DNA from: Bryobacterales bacterium
Lineage (GTDB): Bacteria > Acidobacteriota > Terriglobia > Bryobacterales > Bryobacteraceae
Direction of reading: 5' to 3'
DNA: 64,000 bases
Assembly: GCA_020852175.1 (NCBI GenBank)
Contig: JADZBH010000051.1
Coordinates: 1 to 64,000 of the forward strand
Shown here: positions 41,054-49,999 of the stretch, piece after piece
Position numbering within the stretch: the first letter of the stretch is position 1
Layout of the letters: each line of letters opens with the position of its first letter
Position numbers and translations under genes: made by a program
The notes under the pieces: generated by a model
What the model was told of the DNA's origin: nothing
Databases searched by the model: none
The model's input: the letters and a program-made list of their open reading frames with translations, nothing else

Positions 41054-42025
41054 ATGAAAGCTCAGACTGTCGGCATCCGGGAGTCCGCAGGCCGGATACT
41101 CTGCTGCACGATCTTCAAACCCGGCGGACGGAAGCTGTTGGCCAAAGGGCACATCATCAGCGAAGAGGACATTCGCCTGTTGGAGACCGAAGGCATGGCG
41201 CAGGTTTGGGTGACAGAACTGGAAGAAGGCGAGATCAGCGAAGATCACGCGGTGCAAACCGTGGGCGTGGAGATGGGCTGCGGGTGTCTGGAGGTCAGGT
41301 TGGCTGCGGGAGGGCGGGCCAATCTGGTGGCCACCGAAGACTGCTGCGTGCTGGTGGACGATGACCTTTTGAAGCAGATTAACTGCACGGCAAGCATCGT
41401 GATCGCCACGGCCACCAATTTCAGCCATGCGCGCGCCGGCCAAAGGATCGCCACGGTGAAGAGCGCGCCGTTCGCGGTGGCGAAGTCGCAACTGGAGGCT
41501 GTGGTCTCGATTCTGCGCGAGCGGGGTCCGATTCTGCAGGCCCGTCCGATCCGGCAGCCGTCGGTAGCGGTGCTGTACAGCGATCCGGCCTCGGGCGACC
41601 GGGCGCGCCAGTTGTTCGAGAACATCATGCGGCAGCGGCTGGACCGGTTCGGCGTGACGGCGAACTATGTGCTGGCTTGCGTGGAGGATGAATCGCACGT
41701 GGCGCGTTCCCTGCAACACCTGCTGCGGACCAAGCCCACATGCATCCTGGTGGCCTCGACGACGGCTCCGGCGGGCCCGGAGGATGTCGTGGGACGGGCT
41801 TTGGTGCGCATCGAGTCGCATATCGAGAAATTCCTGGCGCCAGTGGAGCCAGGCAACCTGTTGCTGTTCGGCTACAAGGAAGATGTGCCGATCGTATCGG
41901 CGCCGGGTTGCTTCCGTTCGGCCAAATCGAATGTGGTGGATTTACTTCTTCCGCCGATGCTGTCGCATTACCGGATTTCCGGTTGGGAGTTGGCCTCACT
42001 GGGCCATGGAGGGTTGCTCGCCTGA
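41054..42025 (+). CDS. Molybdopterin-binding (MoCF-domain) protein
   Basis: 323 residues from ATG at 41054 with AGAGGG upstream. The N-terminal region resembles the MoeA/MobA-linked SAF-like segment (GRILCCTIFKPGGRKLLAKGHIISEEDIRLLE, in pieces). The C-terminal region has the MoCF_biosynth pattern of MoeA/CinA-like proteins: RQPSVAVLYSDPASGDRARQ, ILVASTTAPAGPEDVVGRAL and VPIVSAPGCFRSAKSNVVDLLLP. Such stand-alone proteins accompany molybdenum hydroxylase maturation, but no xdhC, mobA or hydroxylase gene is here. It is monocistronic and followed by a strong terminator at 42101. Confidence 0.7.
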   Translation: MKAQTVGIRESAGRILCCTIFKPGGRKLLAKGHIISEEDIRLLETEGMAQVWVTELEEGEISEDHAVQTVGVEMGCGCLEVRLAAGGRANLVATEDCCVLVDDDLLKQINCTASIVIATATNFSHARAGQRIATVKSAPFAVAKSQLEAVVSILRERGPILQARPIRQPSVAVLYSDPASGDRARQLFENIMRQRLDRFGVTANYVLACVEDESHVARSLQHLLRTKPTCILVASTTAPAGPEDVVGRALVRIESHIEKFLAPVEPGNLLLFGYKEDVPIVSAPGCFRSAKSNVVDLLLPPMLSHYRISGWELASLGHGGLLA

Positions 42026-42100
42026 GCGTGAGCGCTGAAACAACCGTCCCAACCCAAACAGATTCGCGCGCCTGTTCTCCAAGGGGCACGCGAAGTATGC

Positions 42101-42138
42101 CCGCCGGACGGAACCCCAAGACGTCCGGCGGATTTTTT
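42101..42138 (+). terminator. Rho-independent terminator after the MoCF-domain gene
   Basis: CCGCCGGACG (42101-42110) and CGTCCGGCGG (42122-42131) form a perfect 10-bp stem with an 11-base loop, followed immediately by ATTTTTT. It lies 76 bases after the stop of the MoCF-domain gene and is the clearest intrinsic terminator in the window. Confidence 0.85.
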
Positions 42139-42157
42139 CCCGGGGTAAAACGCGCCG

Positions 42158-43126
42158 TCACGCGGAAGGCGAATCGGCGGGCGAGAGCAGGAACAGTTTA
42201 GGGCCGTCCGGGGCGGCTTCGAGGCGCTCGGCTTCGTCCACTCCCTTGGCCGTAATTACCGTACGGCCATTGTCGGTGCGCGTGATCAGGCTGTTCTCAC
42301 GAAGGTACCAGAGGCTGAATTCAAGGTGTTCGCGGGGGACTCCCAGCAGGTCTTCCAGTTCAGGCAGCGATAGACCGGGCGAGCCGGGCGTCTGCATTCG
42401 CTTGACGTAGAGCAGCGCAAGCACTCCCTGGCGCTTTCTGCGTTCGGCCTCGACGCCGGAGGCGGCCTGAGGACGTTCGAAGATCTTCCACCGTTTGGTT
42501 TGCAGGCGCTGGAGGCGGGCGTCGTAGGCGGCGCGTTGCTCAGGGTCGCTGAGAACCTTGTATGCCTCATACGCTTTACGGAACGCTTCGGGATCGCCCG
42601 ATTCGGCGTTGTCCGGGTGGAACCGCTGCGCCAGCAACCGGAAAACGCGATGAATGGTGTCCATTTCCGCGTTGGCGCTGATCTGGAGAACTTCGTAGAG
42701 GTCCGCCGCGTCGTCGGCCAGTTCAGCTTCGGAAGCCGGAACACCGTGTTCGCCACCCGGGTTGAAATCCCGTTCAAACGCTAACCCGCAGCGGAAACCG
42801 CCGCCAGGATTCGGCACGGTCCAAGCCACGCGGGCGCGGTGGCGCATCTCCCGCTGCTGCCCTTCGGGTCCAAAAGGACCGGCCACGGAAACCACAGTGC
42901 CGGGTTCCAACCGGACGCTGGTAAGAATGCCGCACCCGACGTCGCTGAGATCGGTCAGCCGCACCGGCATCATCTCGGAAAAACCAGGGCGGCGTTGGTA
43001 GTTCACCTTGGCCTGGGCGAAACGGTCCCGTGTGGCGCGCGAATTCCGGCGCCGTTCGGTGACGCCGTCCGTGCGTGTCCGATTGCTCGCGCCAATCCCC
43101 TCGGTTTGCGTGCCCATGGTAAACAT
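42158..43126 (-). CDS. PilZ-DnaJ domain fusion protein
   Basis: 322 residues from ATG at 43126 with GGGAGGG upstream. Residues about 25-125 look like a PilZ domain: ERRRNSRATRDRF (RxxxR-type) and later DLSDVGCGI (D/NxSxxG). This is the c-di-GMP-binding pattern. Residues about 145-205 are a J domain with the HPD tripeptide (RFHPDNAES) between YEVLQIS and AYEAYKVLSDPEQRAAYD. The C-terminal 100 residues contain a winged-helix-like segment (SLPELEDLLGVPREHLEFSL). The fusion may couple c-di-GMP to Hsp70 recruitment. Confidence 0.78.
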   Translation of the reverse strand: MFTMGTQTEGIGASNRTRTDGVTERRRNSRATRDRFAQAKVNYQRRPGFSEMMPVRLTDLSDVGCGILTSVRLEPGTVVSVAGPFGPEGQQREMRHRARVAWTVPNPGGGFRCGLAFERDFNPGGEHGVPASEAELADDAADLYEVLQISANAEMDTIHRVFRLLAQRFHPDNAESGDPEAFRKAYEAYKVLSDPEQRAAYDARLQRLQTKRWKIFERPQAASGVEAERRKRQGVLALLYVKRMQTPGSPGLSLPELEDLLGVPREHLEFSLWYLRENSLITRTDNGRTVITAKGVDEAERLEAAPDGPKLFLLSPADSPSA

Positions 43127-43270
43127 ATCGGTGCCCTCCCTCGATGTGTAGCCCAATTCTTGGGGGAGAAACGGAGTAGCCCAATGGGGCCGGGGTACCA
43201 TTCTTTGTTTAGTCCGGCCCAGTCCGCCGGGTAGCCCAAAAGTTTGGCGTGCGATAGAGTACCTGATCAC

Positions 43271-44500
43271 ATGACGGGCGAAAACGTGTTGACAGGATTG
43301 CGGGTGGTGGACTGCGCCACCTATATCGCCGGACCGAGCGCGGCGGCGGTGATGGCCGATTACGGTGCGGACGTGATCAAAATTGAACGACCACCGTTGG
43401 GCGACCCCTACCGCCTGCTGGCCTCGGCGCCGGGTATGCCCCTGGCCGAATGGAACTACTGCTGGATCATGGACAGCCGGAGCAAACGGAGCGTAGCGCT
43501 GGACCTGAATCAGGAGGCGGCCCGCCAGGCCCTGCTCCGGTTGATCCGGCGCGCCGACGTATTCGTGACCAACTACCAGCCGGCTCTGTTACGGAAGTTC
43601 CGTCTGCGCTACGAAGACTTGCGTCCGGAGAACGTGCGCCTCATCCACGCCTCCGTGACCGGCTACGGAGAGACCGGCGAGGAGGCCGACAAGCCGGGCT
43701 ACGACATGACTGCGTACTTCGCTCGGTCCGGCCTGATGCAGTACATCCGGAACGACGGCGCCGACCCGGCCGTTTCACCGTGCGGATTCGGCGACCACCC
43801 CACGGCGATGTCGCTGTTCGGAGCGGTCATGATGGCGCTGTACCGGCGTGAGCGGACCGGCGAAGGGGCCAAGGTGACGGCCAACCTGATGCACAACGGC
43901 GTATGGTCGAACGGGAGCATGACCCAGGCGGCGTTGTGCGGAGCCACATTCGCGCCGCCGCAAACCAGGTCTAGGCCGCACAACCCGCTGGTGAACCACT
44001 ATGCGACGGCCGACGGAAGGCGGTTTCTGCTCTGCCTGCTGGATCCCGCGAAAGATTGGGGGAAGCTGTGTCGCGCGCTGGGGCGGCCTGAGTGGATTGA
44101 CGACGCACGGTTTTCCACTCCTGGCGCGCGCCGTGAGAATGCGGCGGAGTTGGTGGCCCACATGGACACGGTGACCGGGGCGCACACGATGGAGGAGTGG
44201 CGCGGGCGGTTCACCGAATGCGATGTGCTGTACGGCGTCGTGCCGGAGGCCCGGGAGCATCCCGAGGACGGGCAGATGGAGGCGGCAGGGGTGTTCGCCG
44301 ACATCGTGGATGCACCCAGGCCGATGAAGACGGTGGCCAGCCCGTTCCATGTCGAGGGCGTGGAGAAGTCGCCGGCGCGGTGGGCGCCCGAGGTGGGACA
44401 GCACACCGTGGAGGTGCTGAGTGAAGCAGGTTACGGGGAGGAGGAGCTTCGTGCGATGCTCGAAACTGGCGCTGCGCGGCAGCATGAAGGCGGCGTCTGA
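43271..44500 (+). CDS. Class III CoA-transferase (CaiB/BaiF family)
   Basis: 409 residues from ATG at 43271. It opens with LTGLRVVDCATYIAGPSAAAVMADYGADVIKIE, the standard family start, and the catalytic Asp lies in the KPGYDMTAYFARSG block (YD near residue 150). These enzymes move CoA between carboxylic acids. The gene heads a four-gene operon with a type-II hydroxyacyl-CoA dehydrogenase and a thioesterase, pointing to degradation or activation of a branched or medium-chain acid. Substrate unknown. Confidence 0.87.
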   Translation: MTGENVLTGLRVVDCATYIAGPSAAAVMADYGADVIKIERPPLGDPYRLLASAPGMPLAEWNYCWIMDSRSKRSVALDLNQEAARQALLRLIRRADVFVTNYQPALLRKFRLRYEDLRPENVRLIHASVTGYGETGEEADKPGYDMTAYFARSGLMQYIRNDGADPAVSPCGFGDHPTAMSLFGAVMMALYRRERTGEGAKVTANLMHNGVWSNGSMTQAALCGATFAPPQTRSRPHNPLVNHYATADGRRFLLCLLDPAKDWGKLCRALGRPEWIDDARFSTPGARRENAAELVAHMDTVTGAHTMEEWRGRFTECDVLYGVVPEAREHPEDGQMEAAGVFADIVDAPRPMKTVASPFHVEGVEKSPARWAPEVGQHTVEVLSEAGYGEEELRAMLETGAARQHEGGV

Positions 44501-44509
44501 GAGAGTGCC

Positions 44510-45268
44510 ATGGAACTGGCGGGCAAGGTAGCGGTGGTGACGGGCGGCGCGTCGGGCTTGGGGGAGGCCGTGGCGCGGCTGTTTGCGTCGGCGGGGGCTC
44601 ACGTGGCCGTGTGGGACCGCGACGCCGGGGCGGGCGAACGGGTGGCGGACGGCATCGGCGGACTGTTCTGCCAAACCGACGTGGCCAGCGAGGCGAGCGT
44701 GGCCTCGGCCGTGGAAACGGTGCACGGGCGGTGGGGCGCGGTGCATGTGGCGGTGAACTGCGCGGGCATCGCGACGGCGCAAAGAATGGTTGGGAAAGAG
44801 GGGCCGATGGCGCTGGACGCGTTCACACGGGTGATCACGGTAAACCTGGTGGGCACGTTCAACGTGTGCCGGTTGGCGGCGGCGGCGATGGCGGCGAACC
44901 AGCCGGAAGACGGCGAGCGGGGCGTGATGATCAACACGGCGTCGATCGCGGCCTATGAAGGTCAGGTCGGTCAGACGGCCTATGCGGCCTCCAAGGCGGG
45001 CATCGTGGGGTTGACTCTGCCGATGGCCCGCGAACTGGCCGGGCTGGGCATCCGTGTCTGCGCCATCGCACCGGACTTGTTCGACACGCCGCTGCTGAGC
45101 GGATTGCCGGAGAAGGTGCGCGCCGGGCTGGGAGCGTCAGTGCCCTTCCCTGCCAGGCTGGGCGCACCGGAAGAGTTCGCGGCGCTGGCCCGCCACATCG
45201 TGGAAAATCGGTATATGAACGGCGAGACGGTGCGGCTGGACGGCGCCTTGCGCATGCCGCCCCGTTGA
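44510..45268 (+). CDS. SDR-family 3-hydroxyacyl-CoA dehydrogenase (HSD10-like)
   Basis: 252 residues with close overall likeness to 3-hydroxyacyl-CoA dehydrogenase type 2 (HSD17B10): GKVAVVTGGASGLGEAVARL, VAVNCAGIATAQ, VNLVGTFNVCRLAA, INTASIAAYEGQVGQTAYAASKAG (Ser, Tyr and Lys of the active site), APDLFDTPLLSGLPEKV and the final GETVRLDGALRMPP. It oxidises short and branched 3-hydroxyacyl-CoAs such as 2-methyl-3-hydroxybutyryl-CoA in isoleucine breakdown. It is 9 bases after the CoA-transferase gene. Confidence 0.87.
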   Translation: MELAGKVAVVTGGASGLGEAVARLFASAGAHVAVWDRDAGAGERVADGIGGLFCQTDVASEASVASAVETVHGRWGAVHVAVNCAGIATAQRMVGKEGPMALDAFTRVITVNLVGTFNVCRLAAAAMAANQPEDGERGVMINTASIAAYEGQVGQTAYAASKAGIVGLTLPMARELAGLGIRVCAIAPDLFDTPLLSGLPEKVRAGLGASVPFPARLGAPEEFAALARHIVENRYMNGETVRLDGALRMPPR

Positions 45269-45286
45269 GGAGCGGTTTCACGAGAC

Positions 45287-45658
45287 ATGGAATTCAATCA
45301 ATTTCTGGGGATCGAGGTGCGCGAGCGCCACGACGATGGCATGACCATCCGGGTGGCCCTGCGGCCGGAACTGATGAACATTGCGGGCGTGGTGCATGGA
45401 GGCGTGACGGCCACCATGGCCGATGCGGCCGCGGGAATGGGTTTAATCCACCTGTTGGGCGGCCGGAGAACGGTTACAACGACGGAGTTGAAGATCAACT
45501 ATCTGCTGCCAGTAACGGGCGCATGGCTGGAAGCGCGCGCCAGGTATGTCCGGCGGGGCAGGACGCTGGCCGTGTCGCAAGTGGAGCTGACCGACGACCA
45601 GTCGCGGATGGTGGCGATCGCGCTGGTCACCTACATGATTCTGCCGGACGGGCAGTGA
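45287..45658 (+). CDS. PaaI-type hotdog-fold thioesterase
   Basis: 123 residues of the YdiI/PaaI thioesterase family. The signature is NIAGVVHGGVTATMADAAAGMG near residues 25-46 (HGG plus acidic residue) and the strand VTTTELKINYLLPVTG. It hydrolyses acyl-CoA thioesters. The position 18 bases after the dehydrogenase gene makes it part of the acyl-CoA operon. Confidence 0.87.
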   Translation: MEFNQFLGIEVRERHDDGMTIRVALRPELMNIAGVVHGGVTATMADAAAGMGLIHLLGGRRTVTTTELKINYLLPVTGAWLEARARYVRRGRTLAVSQVELTDDQSRMVAIALVTYMILPDGQ

Positions 45659-45664
45659 CATTCC

Positions 45665-46570
45665 ATGACAGGCAACTGGGCGCATTATGCCGCGTCGTTT
45701 CCCGAACGTGTACTGCGCACGGCAACCGGGCTCGCCGCCGGACTGCTGCGTGAACTGGGCGAGACGAGTCTGCCCGCGTCACTGCGGCGTACCAGGCTCT
45801 ACGGCAACCTGGTGGATTCGACGCTGCGGTTTCTGATCGAGCAGGTGGGCAATCTGGATGGCATCTACACCGCCGAGGGGCGGTTGTCGGACGACTTCGC
45901 GATCCGGCGCGCGGCGGGCAACGGCATCGAGATGGTGGGGCTTCTGGCGTTTCGCGCCTCTCCGGTGTGGGTGATGGCGGCTTTGGCGGATTTAAGCGGC
46001 GCGGGCCGGCATTTGATCCGTGAAATCGCAGCCAGCCTGGCGCGGGAGGGGCTGCTCAATCCGGACGAACGGTTCGAAACGATGGATGAATTGCTGGCCG
46101 GATTGGAGCGGACCTCGGAGAAGCTGGCCGACACGATCAACACTCCGCCGCTCGATGTGGCGGGGTTGCGGGCGGATTGGCGGACGATCCGGCGCGAAGC
46201 GGCGCGCATGCCGGCCCCGGCCGTGCAATCGGTGGAGCGTCTGTGGCGCGAGATGAACGCAGGCGCGGCCGAACAGGGGCGGACGGTGTTGGAGTTATCG
46301 GCGGTGATGACGCTGGGGGCTCTGCGCCAGGCGCCGGAGACCGTGGCGCGGCTGGGGCGGTCGAGCATGGTGGCGGCGCGACGAACGACTCAGTTGCTGG
46401 ACGAGACGCTGCTGGCCCACTACCGCGAGACGTTGGTAGAGGTGCGGCGGAAGGGCTTTCTGGCCTACTGGCATGATGAGTTCCGCCCCTATCTGGCCGC
46501 GGCGGCGCGGCAATTCGCCCCCGCCAGGATGAGCCTGACCGAACGCATGCTGCTGCGGCGCAAGCGCTGA
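45665..46570 (+). CDS. Helical protein of unknown function in the acyl-CoA operon
   Basis: 301 residues, almost entirely alpha-helical and rich in Ala, Arg and Leu, without signal peptide. Weakly hydrophobic segments at about 90-110 (GIEMVGLLAFRASPVWVMAA) may touch the membrane. A basic C-terminus ends LTERMLLRRKR. I recognise no domain. The gene starts 6 bases after the thioesterase stop and ends 23 bases before the aldo/keto reductase gene. Co-transcription suggests a role with the CoA enzymes, perhaps as a scaffold, but this is only inference. Confidence 0.6.
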   Translation: MTGNWAHYAASFPERVLRTATGLAAGLLRELGETSLPASLRRTRLYGNLVDSTLRFLIEQVGNLDGIYTAEGRLSDDFAIRRAAGNGIEMVGLLAFRASPVWVMAALADLSGAGRHLIREIAASLAREGLLNPDERFETMDELLAGLERTSEKLADTINTPPLDVAGLRADWRTIRREAARMPAPAVQSVERLWREMNAGAAEQGRTVLELSAVMTLGALRQAPETVARLGRSSMVAARRTTQLLDETLLAHYRETLVEVRRKGFLAYWHDEFRPYLAAAARQFAPARMSLTERMLLRRKR

Positions 46571-46593
46571 GAGCACTGTGAGAGAATGCGCCC

Positions 46594-47724
46594 ATGACGT
46601 CACTATCGCGTAGAGAGTTCGCGGCGCGAGCCCTGGCGGCGGGTTTGGCCGCGAAGGCGGAGGCGGCGCAGACGGGCTCACCGGGTGAATGGCGCAACCG
46701 GCAGAGCGGCATGGCCTACCGGCGGCTGGGACGGACGGGGTTTCACGTTAGCGAAATGGTGATGGGCGGCAATACGATTTCTCCCGCCAACTGGGAGCAT
46801 GTTTTGCTGGCGCTCGACATGGGGCTGAACTATCTGGACACCGCGCCGGCCTACGGAAACGGCAACAGCGAATTGGGCTACGCCAACGTGTTGAAAGCCC
46901 GTAAGCGCGACACGTTCTTTCTGAATACGAAGATTTCGGCGTGGGACATCAACCGGACGAAGCTCTACGCGGAGCTGTTCGCTTCGCTGAGCGGGAGCGA
47001 ACAGAAAAAGACGCAGCGCCTGGCCCAGGAGGAGATGGAAAAGCGGGGGGTGTTGAACCGGGACTACCTCGGCGAATACTTTCCATCGCAAGCGGGCGAA
47101 TTGAAGGGTGCGGCGCTGGCCAACGTGTTGGCACGCCGTTATGGCGGCAGAATCGACAGGGGAAAGAACTACAAGCAAATCATACTTGCTTCGTTTGAAG
47201 AGAGCATGAAACGTCTGGGCGCCGAATACACGGACCTGCTGATGTGCCCACACGGGGCGTCGACACCGGAGGAGGTGTCGCGGCACCCGGAGATCTTCGA
47301 GGCGTTCGAGCAACTGAAGAAGGACGGCCGCGTGCGCTACCTGGGCGTGAGCGCGCACAACGATCCGGCGGGCGTATTGAACGCGGCGATCGACACGGGA
47401 ATCTATTCGGTGGCCATGGTGGCCTACAGCATCGTGAACCGGAAGTGGATGGAACCGGTGCTGGAAAAGGCGAAACGGAAGGACTTCGGCGTGGTGGCGA
47501 TGAAGGTGGCTCGTCCGGTTTACAACGGGCGTGGCAATGGAACGCCGGACGATCCGGCGCGCGTGAAGCTGATTGAAGACGCCATGCCTGGACCATTGAA
47601 ACGGCCGCAAAAGGCATACCTGTGGGCGCTGCGCAATCCGAACCTGAGCGCGGTGATCAGCGAGATCACCGGCGCGGCGCTGGTTCGGGAAAATCTGCCG
47701 CTGGCGGCGCCCAGGAATGGATAG
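46594..47724 (+). CDS. Tat-exported aldo/keto reductase
   Basis: 376 residues. LSRREFAARALAAGLA is a twin-arginine signal. The AKR barrel follows with YRRLGRTGFHVSEMVMGG, the Asp-Tyr pair in YLDTAPAYGNGNSE, Lys in LNTKIS and His in LLMCPHGAS, completing the tetrad. An insertion of about 60 residues between strands 3 and 4 (AWDINRTKLYAELF onward) is unusual. There is no C-terminal ferredoxin-like cluster. It precedes the PSCyt/PSD1 gene by 16 bases. Confidence 0.82.
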   Translation: MTSLSRREFAARALAAGLAAKAEAAQTGSPGEWRNRQSGMAYRRLGRTGFHVSEMVMGGNTISPANWEHVLLALDMGLNYLDTAPAYGNGNSELGYANVLKARKRDTFFLNTKISAWDINRTKLYAELFASLSGSEQKKTQRLAQEEMEKRGVLNRDYLGEYFPSQAGELKGAALANVLARRYGGRIDRGKNYKQIILASFEESMKRLGAEYTDLLMCPHGASTPEEVSRHPEIFEAFEQLKKDGRVRYLGVSAHNDPAGVLNAAIDTGIYSVAMVAYSIVNRKWMEPVLEKAKRKDFGVVAMKVARPVYNGRGNGTPDDPARVKLIEDAMPGPLKRPQKAYLWALRNPNLSAVISEITGAALVRENLPLAAPRNG

Positions 47725-47740
47725 CGGGAAGAAGGAATCG

Positions 47741-49999
47741 ATGAGCGGATACAAATGGGCGGCGGCGTTGCTGCCGTTGATGGCGGCGGCGCAAACCGCG
47801 GGGCCGGATTTCGCGCGGCAGGTGCATCCCTTGCTGCTGGCGAAATGTTCGGGCTGCCACAGCGAGAGGCTGAAGCAGGGCGGGTTGGCGTTGAATACCC
47901 GTGCGGATATTCTGCGTGGAGGCGTGAGCGGTCCGGCCGTGAAGCCGGGCGACAGCAATGGAAGCCTTCTCATCGCGCGTCTCCTGGAGGAAGGCGCGGC
48001 GCGCATGCCGCTGAAGAGCGCGCCGTTGGCCGCCGATGAAGTGAATCTGCTGCGTCGCTGGATCGACGCGGGCGCGGCGGGGCCGGCAAGTGTGTCCGCC
48101 GTGCGGTGGCGGCCCAGATTGGAGCTGCGCGCACCGGTGGCGCCCGATGGCCCTGGCCCGGCTCTGGACCGTTTGATCGCAGCCTATTGGAAGCAAAACA
48201 AGGTGGCGGCGCCGGGCGTGGTGAGCGATGCGCAGTTCGCACGGCGCGCCTATCTCGACGCCTGGGGACTGCTGCCTACGCCCGAGGAGTTGCAACGCTT
48301 CGAGACCAGCGGGGACCAGGACAAACGAGCTCGCCTGGTGGAACTGCTGTTCGCTGGCCGGCAGCGCTACGCGAGCCACTGGATCAGCTTCTGGAACGAT
48401 CATCTGCGCAACGACGAGGGCGTGGTGTACCACGGAGAGCGGCAGACGATTACGCCGTGGCTGCGACAGGCCCTGGAGGAAAACCTGCCCATGGACCACT
48501 TCATCCGGGCGCTACTGAATCCAGAGGCCAAAGGCGATCCGGCCGGATTTCTGATTGGCGTGAACTGGCGCGGCGACGTGAGCGCATCCCAGATTCCAGT
48601 GATGCAGGCGGCACAGAACAGCGCGCAGATCTTCCTGGGCATCAACCTGAAATGCAATGCCTGCCACGACAGCTTCATCAGTCAATGGAAACTGAAGGAC
48701 GCCTATGGACTGGCGAGCTTCTTTTCGGACAAGGAACTGCTCGTCTACCGGTGCGACGCGCCGACGGGCGGAAAGGCGGAACTGAAGTTTCTGTATCCCG
48801 AACTCGGCCCCGTGCCGGCCTCGGACGCGGCGCTCGGCGTGAAGCGCGCGGCGGCGGCGGAGATGTTCACGAAGCCTGAAAACGGGCGTACGCCGAGGAC
48901 ACTGGTGAACCGGTACTGGCGCGCGCTGTTCGGGCGCGGACTGGTGGAACCGGCCGACGACATGGACGCCGAGCCGTGGAGCGCCGAGGTGCTCGACTGG
49001 CTGGCGGCCGATTTCGTGGCGCATGGTTGGGATGTGCAGCACCTGCTGCGGACGCTGATGACTTCGCGCGCCTATGAGTCCATGAGCGCATTGGAAGCGG
49101 GCGGCGATCCCTATTTGTTCCGCGGTCCGTTGCCGCGGCGTTTGAGCGCCGAGCAATTTTCCGACGCCGTGAGCGCGATCACGGGGGAGTGGCGCACCCT
49201 GGTGCCTCGCGGTCCGGGCGCGGCACGCTATGTGCGGGAGTGGCAGGCGAAGAGCACTCCCCTGACACGCGCGATGGGGCGGCCCATTCGCGACCAGGTG
49301 ATTACGGAGCGCGTGAACAACCCGACGACGCTGGAAGCTTTGGAGGTAGTGAACGGCTCCACGATGGCCACCGCTTTGTGGCGCGGAGCGCGCCGCATGA
49401 TGGGCGTGCTGCCGGAGGCGCCGAAGCCGGTTTTCGATTCGGGCGTGGTGAACTCGCAGAAGGTGACTTGTGACGTTCCCCTGGGCGGCGCGAAAAAGGT
49501 ATGGCTCGTGGTTGAGGATGTGGACAGCTACGACCCGGCACGCGTGCGCGCGGGCTGGGCGGGCATCCCGTTCGCCGCGACGAATGGGGCCATCGCGTTC
49601 AAGGGCGGCACGCGCCCCTCGCAGGCATTGATGATGAAGGTACCGTCGGTGGCGGTCCTCGATACCGGGGGCGCGGAACGGTTGACGGCGGAGGTGGGCG
49701 TGGATGTGGAGTCGCTGGCGAGCGACATCAACCCGCGCATCCGGTTTTTCGCGTTCACCGTACCGCCCGAAATGGACCGTCTGGTGCCGGCTGAAGGGGA
49801 GACGCCGGTGGCGCGGCCTCCGGCCCTGCATGAATCGAAGGCCCTGGTGGACCGCGTATTCCTGCACGCGCTGGCACGGAAACCTTTGGCCGGCGAGAGA
49901 GCCCTGGCGGCCGCGTACCTGCGCGACGGCAAACCCGAGGGATTGGAAGACCTGTTGTGGAGCATCCTGTTGAGTCCGGAGTTTCAATATGTACGGTGA
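47741..49999 (+). CDS. Planctomycete-type cytochrome c / DUF1549 / DUF1553 protein
   Basis: 752 residues from ATG at 47741 with AAGAAGGA upstream, followed by a signal peptide (KWAAALLPLMAAAQT). An N-terminal PSCyt1 haem domain carries CSGCH (about residue 40). The PSCyt2/DUF1549 region (about 125-330) has a second CxxCH, CNACH, and DUF1553/PSD1 (about 380-560) contains PRTLVNRYWRALFGRGLVEP. The C-terminus has an NPCBM-like beta insert. Such proteins are hallmark, still unassigned, exported proteins of Planctomycetes and Acidobacteria. The stop overlaps the DUF1501 gene by 11 bases. Confidence 0.85.
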   Translation: MSGYKWAAALLPLMAAAQTAGPDFARQVHPLLLAKCSGCHSERLKQGGLALNTRADILRGGVSGPAVKPGDSNGSLLIARLLEEGAARMPLKSAPLAADEVNLLRRWIDAGAAGPASVSAVRWRPRLELRAPVAPDGPGPALDRLIAAYWKQNKVAAPGVVSDAQFARRAYLDAWGLLPTPEELQRFETSGDQDKRARLVELLFAGRQRYASHWISFWNDHLRNDEGVVYHGERQTITPWLRQALEENLPMDHFIRALLNPEAKGDPAGFLIGVNWRGDVSASQIPVMQAAQNSAQIFLGINLKCNACHDSFISQWKLKDAYGLASFFSDKELLVYRCDAPTGGKAELKFLYPELGPVPASDAALGVKRAAAAEMFTKPENGRTPRTLVNRYWRALFGRGLVEPADDMDAEPWSAEVLDWLAADFVAHGWDVQHLLRTLMTSRAYESMSALEAGGDPYLFRGPLPRRLSAEQFSDAVSAITGEWRTLVPRGPGAARYVREWQAKSTPLTRAMGRPIRDQVITERVNNPTTLEALEVVNGSTMATALWRGARRMMGVLPEAPKPVFDSGVVNSQKVTCDVPLGGAKKVWLVVEDVDSYDPARVRAGWAGIPFAATNGAIAFKGGTRPSQALMMKVPSVAVLDTGGAERLTAEVGVDVESLASDINPRIRFFAFTVPPEMDRLVPAEGETPVARPPALHESKALVDRVFLHALARKPLAGERALAAAYLRDGKPEGLEDLLWSILLSPEFQYVR

